The notes under the pieces were generated by a model that saw nothing but the letters and a program-made list of their open reading frames with translations, was not told the origin of the DNA and searched no databases. 64,000 nucleotides of DNA from Morchella semilibera (Eukaryota; Ascomycota; Pezizomycetes; Pezizales; Morchellaceae): contig CM018604.1 in NCBI GenBank assembly GCA_009192285.1, positions 3,513,494 to 3,577,493 of the forward strand, in the 5' to 3' direction. Of this stretch, positions 1-12,300 are shown piece by piece (position 1 is the stretch's first letter; each line of letters begins with the position of its first letter). The position numbers and the translations under genes were made by a program.

Positions 1-690
1 ATTCACATCCGCCCCTCTATCTAGCAACAGCTGGAGACACTCCTCACTACCTCTTGACGCTGCCGCCTGTAGAGCGTTCCCATATTCCCCACCCTGAGCA
101 TTCACATCCGCCCCTCTATCTAGCAACAGCTGGAGACACTCCTCATTACCTCTTGACGCTGCCGCCTGTAGAGCGTTCCCATATTCCCCACCCTGGGCAT
201 TCACAACCGCGCCTCTATCTAGCAATAGCTGGAGACACTCCTCATTACCTCTTGACGCTGCCGCCTGTAGAGCGTTCCCGTGGTGCCCACCCTGAGCATT
301 CACATCCGCCCCTCTATCTAGCAATAGCTGGAGACACTCCTCACTACCTCTTGACGCCGCCGCCTGTAGAGCGTTCCCGTAGCACCCACCCTGAGCATTC
401 ACAACCGCGCCTCTATCTAGCAACAGCTGCAAACATTCCTTACTACCGCTTGACGCTGCCGCCTGTAGAGCGTTCCCGTAGCACCCACCCTGAGCATTCA
501 CAACCGCGCCTCTATCTAGCAACAGCTGCAAACATTCCTCACTACCTCTTAACGCTGCCGCTTGTAGAGCATTCCCGTGGAACCCACCCTGAGCATTCAC
601 ATCCGCCCCACTATCTAGTAGCAGCTGCACCACTTCCTTAGTGCCTCGGGCCGCAGCCGATTGTAGCGCATTCCCGTGGCTCCCCTGAAA
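1..690 (-). repeat. Tandem 99-bp ankyrin-coding repeat
   Basis: About seven consecutive 99-bp units, each one 33-residue ankyrin repeat of the NLR gene. They carry the recurring segments NAQGG, GNALQAAA and LQLLLDRGA. Unit starts can be followed near 97, 196, 295, 394, 493 and 592. Units differ at only a few positions, clustered at the codons before GNALQ and after AAA. The array continues off the left edge. Confidence 0.95.
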
Positions 691-3600
691 ATCTGGATTC
701 GCGCCATTTTCTAGAAGAAATTGACAGATTTCTTTACCGCCTGCAAGCAGCAGTGGTGTATCCCCCGCATCATTCTGCTCATCGACATGGCATGTTCCGT
801 CTCGTAGAAGTCGTTGAGCAGCACCGCAGGAATTTTTGGCGGCAGCATAATGGATTGCATGACGGTCTTCCGGATATTCTCCTTGATCGTGGTGTCCAAT
901 AAGATAGTCGGAAATAAGTGGTAAATTAAAAATGAGTGCAAGAATAGTAGGAGAGAATGTTTGTGGCAGGGGTCTCGAACAACAAAGCAATAGATTGTCG
1001 CCCTCCCTGGCCGGGAGGAGGGCATCGGTTTCGAAAAATAGGGGCGACTTCAGAAATTTGTGTATTGTTGTAATTAGTTCGCCGCTGATTAGGGACAAAG
1101 CACGGACATGCTGTTCCCAAAAGGAATCACAATAATTGAATAGACAAGTGTAAGCACGAAAGGGACCGGCCCATTCGACCCAACAGGACATGATGAAGGT
1201 GATGCATACTTTCGCAATCTCAGCATGTGCCTTTTCAGCTTTAATATCAAGGAAAGGGGCCACAGAGTCGTCTTGGAGAACGAATTCTTGCACTGAAAAG
1301 TGCACAAACCGTACAGTTTTGGTGTCACCTTCGTCGGGAATGTAATGGTCGATTCTATCCCGCCCAATGTTTTCAAAAACAACCAAATTACGACAAACAT
1401 CTAGGATAATTTGTGCCTGAGACATCTTAGATACTAACACATCAACATCGACTGTGTCGGCTTCCATCGCGACCGCCTGGCGCAGCTCATTTACTGTAAG
1501 CGGCCTCTTTGCATAGGCTATCCACATAAGGGCTCTTCTTGCTAGTTCGCGCTTCGGTCCTTTCATCTTGCAGATTGACTCGACAATTCTTTTGTATGTT
1601 GCTGTCATGTCCTCGGGTAACCTTCCTAAGGCTTTTCTGATACCATCATCTGATATCTGAGAGAATATGTCTTTCAACTGAAAGTCAATCCACAGGAACC
1701 TAGAGCAGCAAATCAGCTGGGTTTCAGCCTATGTTTGAATAATACATACATCCCCCCTGCCCGGCGCACAAGCTGAGTAATGATCTCATCCCTCAGTGAT
1801 GCATCTTCCGACCCCAAGCTTCCTAGCTGGGAGGTAACGTATAGTTTGATATCTTCATCGACTTTCTTTGCCTCGATCCTAATAAGCGGAAACTTTTCGA
1901 ATGCACGTTCAATATCCGGTTCCCTTCGGCTGGTGACGAAGAGCTTGACCTTCACACGGTGAGGAGAGGGTGCGACGATAGACCGAAAAACTTCAAAGAG
2001 TTCGCTTTTTTGATCTTCGGTGCATTCATCGAGGGCGTCAAAAATAAAAATTACCCGCTGAAAAGGACCCGAAATCCGAAGAAAAAGATGCTGTAGCTCC
2101 ATATATCCCGGATTACTGGCGTTGTCGTAGAGCTTCTCCAGTTCAGCCGGTAATTCGCCTATCCTTCGCACAAGCTGTTTGAGTACTGCCCTCATATAGA
2201 TCGCAGCCTCATGTGGTTCCTTATAGTTGCAATAAATAAACGCTATCCCGCTATCACTCGATAATCCGTATTTCGCGGAGAGCTTTTCCACAACCAATGA
2301 ACTGAATCATAAAAAGTCAGCTTCTTGTGTAGTTCAGGCGTTGATCAGATATCTTACGCTAACACTGTTTTACCAGTACCAGCTATATATGAGTAGAATT
2401 TGTTAGCGATTTCTGGATATCAAGCGCCGCGTTTTATCACTTCGGGTAGGAATACTCACGAATACCATGGCACCACAAGAGGCTTGATTCGGGCGATTCT
2501 TCCCACTCCACGAAGCGCGGATCCTCTATAAGCCACTCACCAGTGCCCTTGAAATGTTTTTTGAAATGTTTCTGGTGTGTTTGTTCGTAGTCAACTGATG
2601 ATAGCCACTCCAAAACCTTGCGACGTTTTTCAACTTTGACCCCATGTTCAGTCAGCGTTATATGCTCCCGAGATGGAATAGAAACATCAGTCCTCTAAAT
2701 CAAGTTGAGGTGGGGATTGCTATTACCTTTATCCACTTGGGTTTTCAGGCCCAGTGCTTCAAGCTTCATAATTAAGTCCTCCACCCCTGCTGATCTGACT
2801 ACAATGAGAGTATGGTGGTAAAATCTATCCTCTATCGGTTTAAACCTTGATTCAAAAGGTTCCCAAGTGACTCTCAAAAAGAGTTTGAACGATTGAAGGT
2901 CTAGTTAAAGGTTTAGTCCGCATATATAACTCTTTGATGTTTCAGTACTCACATGAGGATCTGCCTTCCTTGTTCGCAAAAACCTTTCTAATGGCCACGA
3001 AAAAATCCAACAAGTCACAATATGCGCCCACCAAGGCCTGGTAAAGGTTAGTATTGGGCTATTTCTTACACCCCCACACAAAAATTGTTAGACTGAAGGA
3101 TAAGGACCTCACCTTTTGGACATCGGGCGATTTTTGGAATACCTTCGAGCTATACTTAGATAGGTATTCTAAATGCTCACCAACTCGCTCTATCATACCC
3201 GCAAGGCTATCAAAAAACTCGACGTAGTCCAATACAAGCTACCATAATATAATAATTCATCAGCGCCCGCCCCTTCCCGTTGGAAACTTACATGCAGGCA
3301 ACTCACATGTAACACGCAACCAAGGCCTCCAACGACAAGAGAAGATATCTCTGGATTATGTTGGATACAAACTTCGACAGAATGGACAAATTTATTGACA
3401 CAGTTTAATATCTTCCCAACACGGGTGCTAAAAGATTTTGATGAATCGGCTCGCTCTATGGCCGAGATTTTGTTCATGATATCCTTAGGGTTTGAATGTC
3501 GAAAAGCATCTTTATCATAATCCGATAGCTTAGCAGCGCATGCATCAATTGCAGCTATTAGTGCAGGGTCAGTGTTGTGGTTTTGGTTAATTGGTAACCC

Positions 3601-3750
3601 CGGAGACGCGGATGTCGGGAGGGATGACGAGCTTGAGCCTGGGCCATGGCTTGGGCCTGGGGCGGGTTGTAGAGTGTTTACTGATTTTGCTTTGCGTATC
3701 AAGCGGCCTTTTATCCTAGAGAGGGGATTTTTTCGTTTATCCGATGACAT
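1..3750 (-). CDS. NACHT-ankyrin STAND receptor (fungal NLR), 3' end beyond window
   Basis: Predicted signal-transducing ATPase of the fungal NLR type, linked in this family to non-self recognition and programmed cell death. Exons on the minus strand: 3307-3750, 3113-3238, 2953-3037, 2727-2900, 2460-2633, 2358-2382, 1750-2301 and 1699 to beyond position 1. All junctions keep phase, giving 1093 residues here. Residues 1-~220 form a helical N-terminal region of the DUF7708-like fungal STAND type, followed by a WLS...GTGEWL linker. The Walker A motif PGTGKT (335-340) is assembled across a 25-base micro-exon. Walker B is VIFIFDALDEC (426-436) and the sensor motif is VTSRRE (455-460). A winged-helix-like region follows, then ankyrin repeats from about residue 805. 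The last ~7 repeats are nearly identical 33-residue units. The start is the first ATG of the long exon 1. I see no break. The C terminus is not visible. Confidence 0.93.
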
Positions 3751-4687
3751 TGCGGGCTAGCCTTGTGAAGCTTAAACACTGCGATGGGAGCGGGGTTCTG
3801 TTGGGCACGAGCTGAATCAGCATGGGTTTAGAGTACCAGGTATGGGCGCCATGTGTGGCAACCAAAAGCATCCAATGAATTTTGGCCTTGGCTGCAAGAT
3901 TTGTATGGACACTTCACATATTCTCATTCAAAAAATCCAAATATTTCCTAAAAATACCAAAAAATAACTGCTGAATAGCGCCCAATCTCAGCTCTATCTA
4001 AATAGCAATTTGAGGCCATCAGAAAACATTTTGGTGAAGTTCTAAAAAAACGAGGGCACACTATCCAAATATGGCGCGAGAAGGCATAGGGGGTGGGTGT
4101 GTAAACCTCAGAGGAATTTTTTTTGTATGGGAATTAGGCCGTTAGGCTAGGCACTAGTACAATTATGGGAGTAGATCTCCCAATTTCTGTAGACTGATTC
4201 GATTGGCTGCAAACGCTGAAGTTTACACACCTACCCTCCATAGCTTCTCGAGCCATACATGTACCTACTTGGCTGCCAAGTGTTATTTTTTCAAGGGATT
4301 ATATCATCTGCCCAATCAGATCCTTTTGCAGGCTCTCACCCCCAAAGATTCCCTAAAATGGGTGTCTCAGTGCTTACCCTTACACCCCGGCACATGTAGT
4401 GAAGAGGTGTGAAGGAGGATGGGATATAGGTATGTGGTAGTATAGCACCTTAGAACTCTAGCTCTACATAGAGAAGTAATGCATATGAGAAACCCCCTAC
4501 ATATAGCCCGGGTCCAGTTTAACAGCATTGACTAGTCAAAAATATATAGTAGGTACATTCGAAGATATTGCTTCATGGGCTTCGATAGCTCTGCGAATTA
4601 ACACAGAGTATCCGCAATAGTTCAGTGGAAAAAACAAATAAATCTCAAAACTACTCTGTATCCATCCAAATATACCTAACCCCTATA
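3751..4687. other. Intergenic between NLR and membrane-protein genes
   Basis: This stretch holds the 5' flank of the NLR gene and the 3' flank of the membrane-protein gene, both on the minus strand. It has AT-rich stretches and one TACATGTA palindrome at 4256-4263. I see no convincing coding exon, RNA gene or repeat. Confidence 0.5.
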
Positions 4688-6370
4688 CTATCCACTAATA
4701 TGTGGCCAATATCCATCCCATACAGGTGTTTGATAAAACGCCGCAGAAAGTCGGCGCAACTGTAAAAAGCTTTCTAAGGTTATGAAAATAGTAAAAACAA
4801 TATATAGAAAAATTAAAAACCATGAGACATAAATATTTCCCCACCCCCACCAAGAGGTATTCGACCGGCTCTCTTTAACAAACCGAGCCAACATGTGATC
4901 CGGGAGATCATGGTCATAGAAGCGAGTCTCCCATAGAGCGCAAAGAAACTTATTCTCCCAATCCGTTGAAAGAAAGATAGTAGTAAGAAATAGAGACCCA
5001 AGGCAGATACCAATACAAGATATGATCCAAAGAAGCCATTCTAGATTGCTTGCGAATGGGGTATTCCATGCGACTAGGTGAAAACCACCGCCAGAGATGA
5101 GGAAAATTCCCACCACAAGTTTATCTACAAAACTGCTAGGTATATCTATAAGAGGAGCATGTGGTGGAGAAACAACCGCTGGAACGGTGCTATTCATGTT
5201 CGTTGTACAAGTTGAGGTGTCGGTACTGGTGTGGTAGAGGGGGCCGGTAAATATCTGGTCACATCCACATTGCATTGTATGAGACATCTCACACATTCCC
5301 AGACCTCCCATTGAATCACCTCTTTGACTGCCCACTACCACTTGATGTGTAGTATCTGCCGACAACCCGATCAAGGAAACTTGCTGGTATGTCTTTGGGG
5401 TGGTGTTTGAGATAGCTAACTTTGCCTGAGTGTCATTGCCGAAAAGAAACTCCGATATATCGTAGATGACCCTTAACATCAAAACCAGCAGGCCTGACCG
5501 GGGTTTTTCGGAGGTCTCGTACCCTCTCTGAGAGTAATACACGTTCTCCTTCCCTACAAGCTCAGGTTGCCCAAGCTGTTGTCGCTGCTCAGCTGATAAA
5601 GGCCTGGAGATTGTGCCAACCTTCACTCTGATTTCCATGGGCTCATTAACATCCAGTGGTTTATGCCACCAGAAAAAATAGGATATAGCCGTACAGAGAA
5701 CCTGATTAGCTACATGAATCTCCATCAACGTAATTGGTAATCCCGCAGTAATACGTGTTATGCACTGGAAGATTAACCAGCCGGCCTGGACAAGCGTTAC
5801 AAGCTTTGCAATGCTACTTGCTTTGCCTTTGTCGTTGATGAACTTCCTGTCAAAAGAGGACTGGTCGATCATGCCGGCCTCCACATAAGTGACGAAGCCA
5901 TACGGTGTCAGTACCGGTATGTATCCGCCCGCCTCTTGTTTGGGCAACGTAAACCCTCCCATCAGGAGAAAGAATCCTCCCTCGATACCCATATGATCAT
6001 ACTGGTTTTTGACGTTCACCTCGAACTTCTCGAGCCAGAACTTATGGAGTCTTTTTGCCTCGCGCCATTGGCCAAAGGCGCAGAGCATTGTGCCATGCGG
6101 AAAGAGCATTGCAAAGGACATCCAAAGAAGCTTGTACTTGAGGCGAGCAATAGAGGTGGAATCCGGAGGAAGGATATTTGGATGGACTGAGGTCCAGGTG
6201 CAGAGGGCAAAGGTGAAGACGCAACTCCAAAGAATGGTTATTGTCCCCCGACCGGGAGGGTCTTTCTCATAACTAATTTCGATGTCGATATCCTCTAATG
6301 GTGCGGCGATAGATGGGACGAAAAGGGTTAGAAAGATTGTAGAGAGATAGACGCCAATGGAGGCTGTCAT
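4688..6370 (-). CDS. Multi-pass membrane protein of unknown function
   Basis: A single exon of 560 codons from the ATG at 6370. The open frame extends 27 codons further upstream without an ATG, beginning at a gtgagt-like sequence near 6450, so a small upstream exon is possible. The chosen start gives a signal-peptide-like N terminus (about 22 residues ending near SIAAP). Hydrophobic segments follow near residues 44-60 (around SCVFTFALCTW), 80-98, 180-205, 217-235, 429-445, 454-478 and 523-543. A hydrophilic region with many Ser/Thr and Cys lies in the second half. The pattern around CTWTSVHPNI resembles a broad family of uncharacterised integral membrane proteins in mushrooms and filamentous ascomycetes. 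I know of no demonstrated function. It lies head-to-tail with the NLR gene but nothing shows they are functionally linked. Confidence 0.72.
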   Translation of the reverse strand: MTASIGVYLSTIFLTLFVPSIAAPLEDIDIEISYEKDPPGRGTITILWSCVFTFALCTWTSVHPNILPPDSTSIARLKYKLLWMSFAMLFPHGTMLCAFGQWREAKRLHKFWLEKFEVNVKNQYDHMGIEGGFFLLMGGFTLPKQEAGGYIPVLTPYGFVTYVEAGMIDQSSFDRKFINDKGKASSIAKLVTLVQAGWLIFQCITRITAGLPITLMEIHVANQVLCTAISYFFWWHKPLDVNEPMEIRVKVGTISRPLSAEQRQQLGQPELVGKENVYYSQRGYETSEKPRSGLLVLMLRVIYDISEFLFGNDTQAKLAISNTTPKTYQQVSLIGLSADTTHQVVVGSQRGDSMGGLGMCEMSHTMQCGCDQIFTGPLYHTSTDTSTCTTNMNSTVPAVVSPPHAPLIDIPSSFVDKLVVGIFLISGGGFHLVAWNTPFASNLEWLLWIISCIGICLGSLFLTTIFLSTDWENKFLCALWETRFYDHDLPDHMLARFVKESRSNTSWWGWGNIYVSWFLIFLYIVFTIFITLESFLQLRRLSAAFYQTPVWDGYWPHISG

Positions 6371-9300
6371 TGTAGGATCGGACTCGTCTAAAGATATTGG
6401 CGTTAGTTCCGAACCTCTATATTTTTTTAAAAGGTTGATATAACTCACCAAATTTATCTATTAAAAATGAATGGGAAGACCCTCAAACTACGTTTTCGCT
6501 AAGATAGGAGGGCTAGGGGTTGTCTATAAAATTTGACATAGGTCAGAGATCATCTCATATAAGTAGTACAAGTTTCAATAATTAATCGACATTAATTCAA
6601 GTTGCAATTTAGGAGTTTTATATTACCTATAAAGTAGAGCAGATGACAGATGTCGATATATGGCGCCAAATAACAGGATATCACAGTGAGTAAGATCGAT
6701 CTAGTAGATGCTATAACAATAGGTATTAATATAGAAGAAGCAGTAAGGCACCCTCTTCATCTGTTTGATAATAATGCGCTTGACAACGGGACCCTATCAA
6801 ATTAACTTTGAGAAATTGAGTCCTAGAACCAGGCAATATCAAGAGATTTGAACTTAGTTTCATCCACATGAGATTAGATTATTGACTCATGATCTCCTTT
6901 ACTTTAGAAAAGGAACCCTACTGTGATTCCGTATAATTATTATCCTACCAGAAGGAACGCGCCCAATGAGGGGTAATAGGATCTTAATGAGTCAACGATA
7001 TTTAGCGATATAGCACTAGTGATCATTTTGTGCTTAGGCGATTATTGAGATTAGCGGGGGTAGTTGTTTCTAGCCGGCGGGATTAACCATGACGTCAACG
7101 CGACGGGTACTAGCAACAATACCAACCCACTCACCAACCAGGAGAATAGCTAGATTTCGAGAACTTTACATGCGATATCATGTTGCCCACCGGGTTACAG
7201 AGGGCTTTGTCTAGAGAAGCATCGTGAATTTGGAGGAATACTTCAGGAAGAGATATTTTTAAGCTAAGGCCTTGTTCCTATACATTGATGTTGGAGGGTA
7301 AATGCAACCAACGTGCGGCCAAGCAATACCCTTAAGACAGGTAAAACGAACCAAGAAACCAGTAACACCCCTCTTCATAACTTTTACACCACCAGGCCAC
7401 GCCAGCAACTGAGAAATAACCTGACTAGCACACGGAATCGCAAAGAGTGCAAAATAGAAGGGGCCTAGATCGCCACATACTAGGATAGAACTAGTGGGGC
7501 AAAAAAATCACACCTTGCCGAATTTTCTCTCTCATCTTGCAGGTAATATATCTCCAAACCTACGAAACAAAGGGGCATCAGCGCTACAAAATAGCTTTGC
7601 CTTGTTATTCTAAGGCTTGAATAAGGAACCCAAAGACTCCGCTGTAGAAGCTGCAACTTATAGATTTACTACCACCTGCGATACCAACAACCGAAAAACA
7701 GGCGAAGGGCACTTACCCAAAAGCAATGGGCGAAAATACTTATGCGTACGTGTTACGCCCTCCAATATCGCCTTATTAAATTCATAAGAGCTGGTACAAT
7801 GGAAGACCAACTATTTCCAATTCACAATGCCTTGATCATGAATATATAAGTTAGTTGAAGGGGTGATAATAATCTATCTCACGTATAGGTATTTAGACAT
7901 TCAAGGTTTCACCGGACTCGCTACGTACAGCTGCACACGCAGAATATCCTCAACGGGCCGGTCCGTACGCTGTACCAGAAAGCTTCTCCGAGATGCGTGT
8001 ACGACACCCCCACGTTGAAAGCGCTCCAGTCGCACACACCTCCATGTGAAAAGATCTATGTATATATTACGGAGGCGTTCTCAGCGCAGAAAACATATTA
8101 AAAACCTGGCCCCAACCCACATGTTCGCCACCGCACACCGGAACACAAAGATATTAAAGATCGTTGAAGGCTGATCAACATCCGCAGAAAGTTTGATTGC
8201 GATCTTGCGCACCGCTTGTGGCACATGTGGTCGGGTCATCGGACGGAAGTAAGAGTTGTGTGGTACAGCCCCACTTGCTTGCACAGTCGATTCAGGGTTG
8301 CTGGCCATGGTTCGATATACCCCCCGACTCCCGTAGGCCTTGAGGTCTACCTCTTAATTCACCATATCTTTCATGTGCACTCCTTCGAGGGACAGAAAAA
8401 AGTCTTCCGGATGAGGTATCATTAAAAGTGGAAGAAACAATGGATAGAAATCTAGGTTTCTACTGGCTGGGCGACAAGCTCCCCCGGTATCCACGGATAT
8501 CCACTCAGAGGAAAAGTACCCGTCTAGTTTGAGTACACTCTACAAGAGGGCCTATCATAGGGAAATGCAGATATCGTATTATCATTACCTTTCCAGACAA
8601 AGTATTGTTAGCGGCAGATAAACTCTCGCTGGTACTATCACACGCGTTGAATTTATATAGCACATCAAAATCAGGTAGCATAATAACCTTTGCTTAACAA
8701 ATAGTTGAGCAGATAAACTTGACACCCGTTTTAAGATTGAGTTTTATCCAGCTAACGTGATATCAGACCATTTTATTATTCTGATATATTTTTCCATTTA
8801 CTTTTTTTTTTTTTTTTTTTTGGCGACTTTTCGATCGACCTGCCATCTACCGACGAATGGTTGAGCCTAGAAGCTACAACTTACATTACGAAAACCCATA
8901 AACCCGTAAAACTAACCATGCCACTGACTCATACCCCGAGCTCTATTACAATCATGCGCCTCCACCCGCGAGAACACTGGGAACTCTTTGGGGGTTGAAA
9001 ACGGGTTCGTGGAACTAAGATCTGAAACAGCACTACAATCGCCTCCACACCTGTCGCTTAAATCTACGGACCCGGCTCTCCACGAAGCTTAACGGGCCTT
9101 CGATCTCATGCGACGCAAACATATAATACATGGCTATATGGAGCAAAGGCGCTGGGGGAACATTTGTAAAAAAAGGGGGGGGGGTGCCAGTAGCGCGTGG
9201 AAGCTGTCCGCCCAAGAAGCCAAACGATATTGTCCTAAAGCTAATATCACACCACAAGTCGCAGGTCATGTGGCATCACTCGGGAGATGGTTCATGGGTT

Positions 9301-12300
9301 ATCACTCGATCGTTAGTGGTGGCGTTCAAACATTTGTTTTTGTTTTTCGTTTAATCCTTGTAGCGTTTAAGTGGGAGAGATACTGGGACACTGGAGAGGG
9401 TGCTACCGCTGCATTCTCACCTTGGGTCGAGGCCGCGACAGACGGAGTTGTGCATCGATTCATGGCTGCCGGTATATCTCCTCTACAAAGCTGGAGCACA
9501 ATATCATACAAACCTGACCATGATAAGACAGTACGCTCATATGGAAAATATGCACCCAAAGGATAAAACCCCCACAAGTGTGAGTCCTCATATTCCGGTC
9601 CACCCAACAGGCCAGCGGTGACATCTCCGCCGCCAGCCAACCTTCGCGTGATCGTCCACATGGCCAGAGTGGTAGGTCATCTGCGTCAACAGCTACAATA
9701 TCCTTTCAGTAAGCTAAACCCCCGCATTGAACGCTCACCTTTGGAATAAACAGCCTCCACCCAGCGCACGTATTGGCGCAAAAAGCTAACTTTGATCAGC
9801 AGCTGCCATAATGCGCTTGTCATAAGTGATGGATAGAGCTGGGCCTAGCCCTCTGTGGATATTATAGTTCGCATGCGTGCCTCTTCTAATAGAAACAAAG
9901 CTATGGGGCGGTAGATACACATGTGGGCATCCATTCCCGCTGAACGTCGCGGAGCCAGGGGGCTAGGTAGTCGCCCTGTACCTAAACACAATGCGGTCTG
10001 GGATGGCTTACGGCAATGTACCCTTGACCTCTTATGTGCTCAGTGTGGTGTATTTCTCCCGTTCTTTGCAGTACCCGCCGGATATGCCTACGCTATCTAG
10101 TAACCTTGCGCTGTGAGGGCCGGGACGTTAGCTTGATCCTAGAGTCTCTTAGTGGTAAGGTTCCATACTGCTCTACCCCAAGCTTTAGAGCGTAGCTTCT
10201 TGACATGTTTGTCCGATATCTCAGTCTGGTGTGCTGAGCGCAACTTCTTTGTATGCTGTCGATCTTGCGCCCACCCTTCTTCTGGTTGGCCAATCATGGG
10301 CGTTGAAAGATACGGGCCTTGGCGCCAAGGAGTTGATAATTGGCAGCCTAGGTACTTGGCTAACGAAGGAGATCCCAGGGACAAGCTTGTAACCCGCGGT
10401 ATTCATTGTACTTGAATCTCCTTTCCTGGGACTGGGCTCTGGGTATTCCGCGCAGGTGGGCAGAAGGGATTATCGGCGGTGCTGTGGTACGGCGTTTAGC
10501 AAGTATTTAATCATGGCGTATGTAATTGATCAAAGAAGAATGGTTTACCTGAGCAAGACGGAGAGAGGGGGGAGGGGGGAGGTGACTAAAAAAGGGCCTT
10601 GGAGGTGATAAAGGATCGACTAGGGCATCGTATAGTGGTAATTAATCACTTCCTATTCTACCCGTCTCCGTACATGTAGCCACCTATACTCCTGGTTGAG
10701 CCAAAACGACCTGCCTATCCCACCGCCGAAACTTGTACACCGGACCCTGCGCCCTGCCAGCTCCAAGGACGACCGCCAGTCCCAACCCGCCACAGTGCCA
10801 AGTACATGTGGCCTAGCTAGACGGGGGAACATGGGACAGTTCAACGCGGATTCTTGTACACCGATCTGGCAATGGTGAGTATCGAGGCGGGATATGGCCC
10901 AGCGCCAGGAAAGTAGAAGGTCGAGTAAACGCCTGGGACGGGTCGACGTGGGACATGATTTTTTCATGGAGCAGTGTGGCATGCGGGGGTGTCTGTAAAG
11001 TAGTTCTCGCTGCCTTGGCCATGTTTGGCGGTTGCCAATAGGAGGTCCTCTGCTCTGGAAGAAGACGGGGCGGGCGAGGTGGCCAGCAGAGATGATGAAG
11101 ACCTACGAGCTCGCTATCGCTGGGGGGTATAATATAAACCTACTGGGCGCAGAAGGGTCAGGCGGCGGCGGGGGCGGCGGAAACTGACCAGGTAATCCTT
11201 TAAGTGCTGGGGCGAAGGCCGATAAGACATACGCCCTACTATCCCGCAATAAGCCACTGCAATAATGAGGAGCCGGGAAAAGAGACGTGGTAGGGCAAGA
11301 GTACATACAAAAACTACCAGACAGGAGAACACAGGTCATCCCCTAGCAGGGCGATTGTTCACAAACACTAGCACTGTACATCCCATCCTATGCTACGCTT
11401 CATCCCCGCAACGTGTGGACGCGCCCCCTGGACAGGAGGGGTTTCTTTAATTACGCCCCGCCTCTGGGACCGCCGGCAAGCGAACAAACTCACGTACGAC
11501 AGGGTGAAGTAGTACAATAAGGTCTCGACTAAGCGTAGCTACGTGTAATTAAGACAACTACGCCCAACCACCTGGCGTCTTCCATCAGTGATACCTAACC
11601 CTTAGCGAGGCACGTGACCACGATGCAGAACCACACAGCCCATTGGCACCCGCACCGCCACTACGGATCACAGAGCGTCACTCGGTCTTGGCGAGGGCCT
11701 GATCATTGACACCGGCGCTCTGCGCCAATCCGCATCCGGCATGCAACAACGCGGCAACGGGGGATACGGGCATTGGAAAGCCCCAACGTTTTTCGTGGGG
11801 ATGGTGTAAGAGCTACGGCGGGAGAGCTGGAGGTGGTTTCTTGCAGCTGTGGTATTGTTAGTTATTCGATAGTCGTTAAATGTGTTTTTCTTTTTTTTTT
11901 GTTTACATCATTAATCGTTAAAGATGTTGATTGTTAAGACCCGGAGCTCGCGTTTGGTGGTCAGAGCAATTGGGGGTTCGGGTTAGGTATAAATCTTTTT
12001 CGGGCGGAGGGGTGGCCAGGAGGGAGTAGGATTTATATTTATTTTATTTATACTTTATATAGGGGGTAAGACTTGGTTAGGTGGAAGAAAATGGTGGCTG
12101 GTATATACCGCGTCTAGCTCTATTACTCCTCATGTACCCCCGGCCTGTAAAGGGAGAAGTGTATTCAGCAAACCTTGAGTAACGTCGCAAGGAAATTCAA
12201 GCAGGTAGACAGCGAAATACATAACCCGGGAAATAAAAAATAGAAGTAGGAAGTCTATAATGGTGCGAGAAATTTAGATAAATGAGAAATGGAATTAACC

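Noticed and set aside
54-641. 195-codon plus-strand open frame with internal repeats
   Set aside because: It is the antisense of the 99-bp ankyrin units. A repeat of length divisible by three keeps the opposite strand open too. The minus strand carries the NACHT-ankyrin gene.
2695-2726. 32-bp intron in the NLR gene (gtaata to tttag)
   Set aside because: Too short and it leads to a stop. The 93-bp alternative 2634-2726 (caaag acceptor) restores phase and a coherent protein.
9108-9566. 152-codon plus-strand frame
   Set aside because: It runs through an A/G homopolymer, has no recognisable motif, and an antisense frame is open over the same region.
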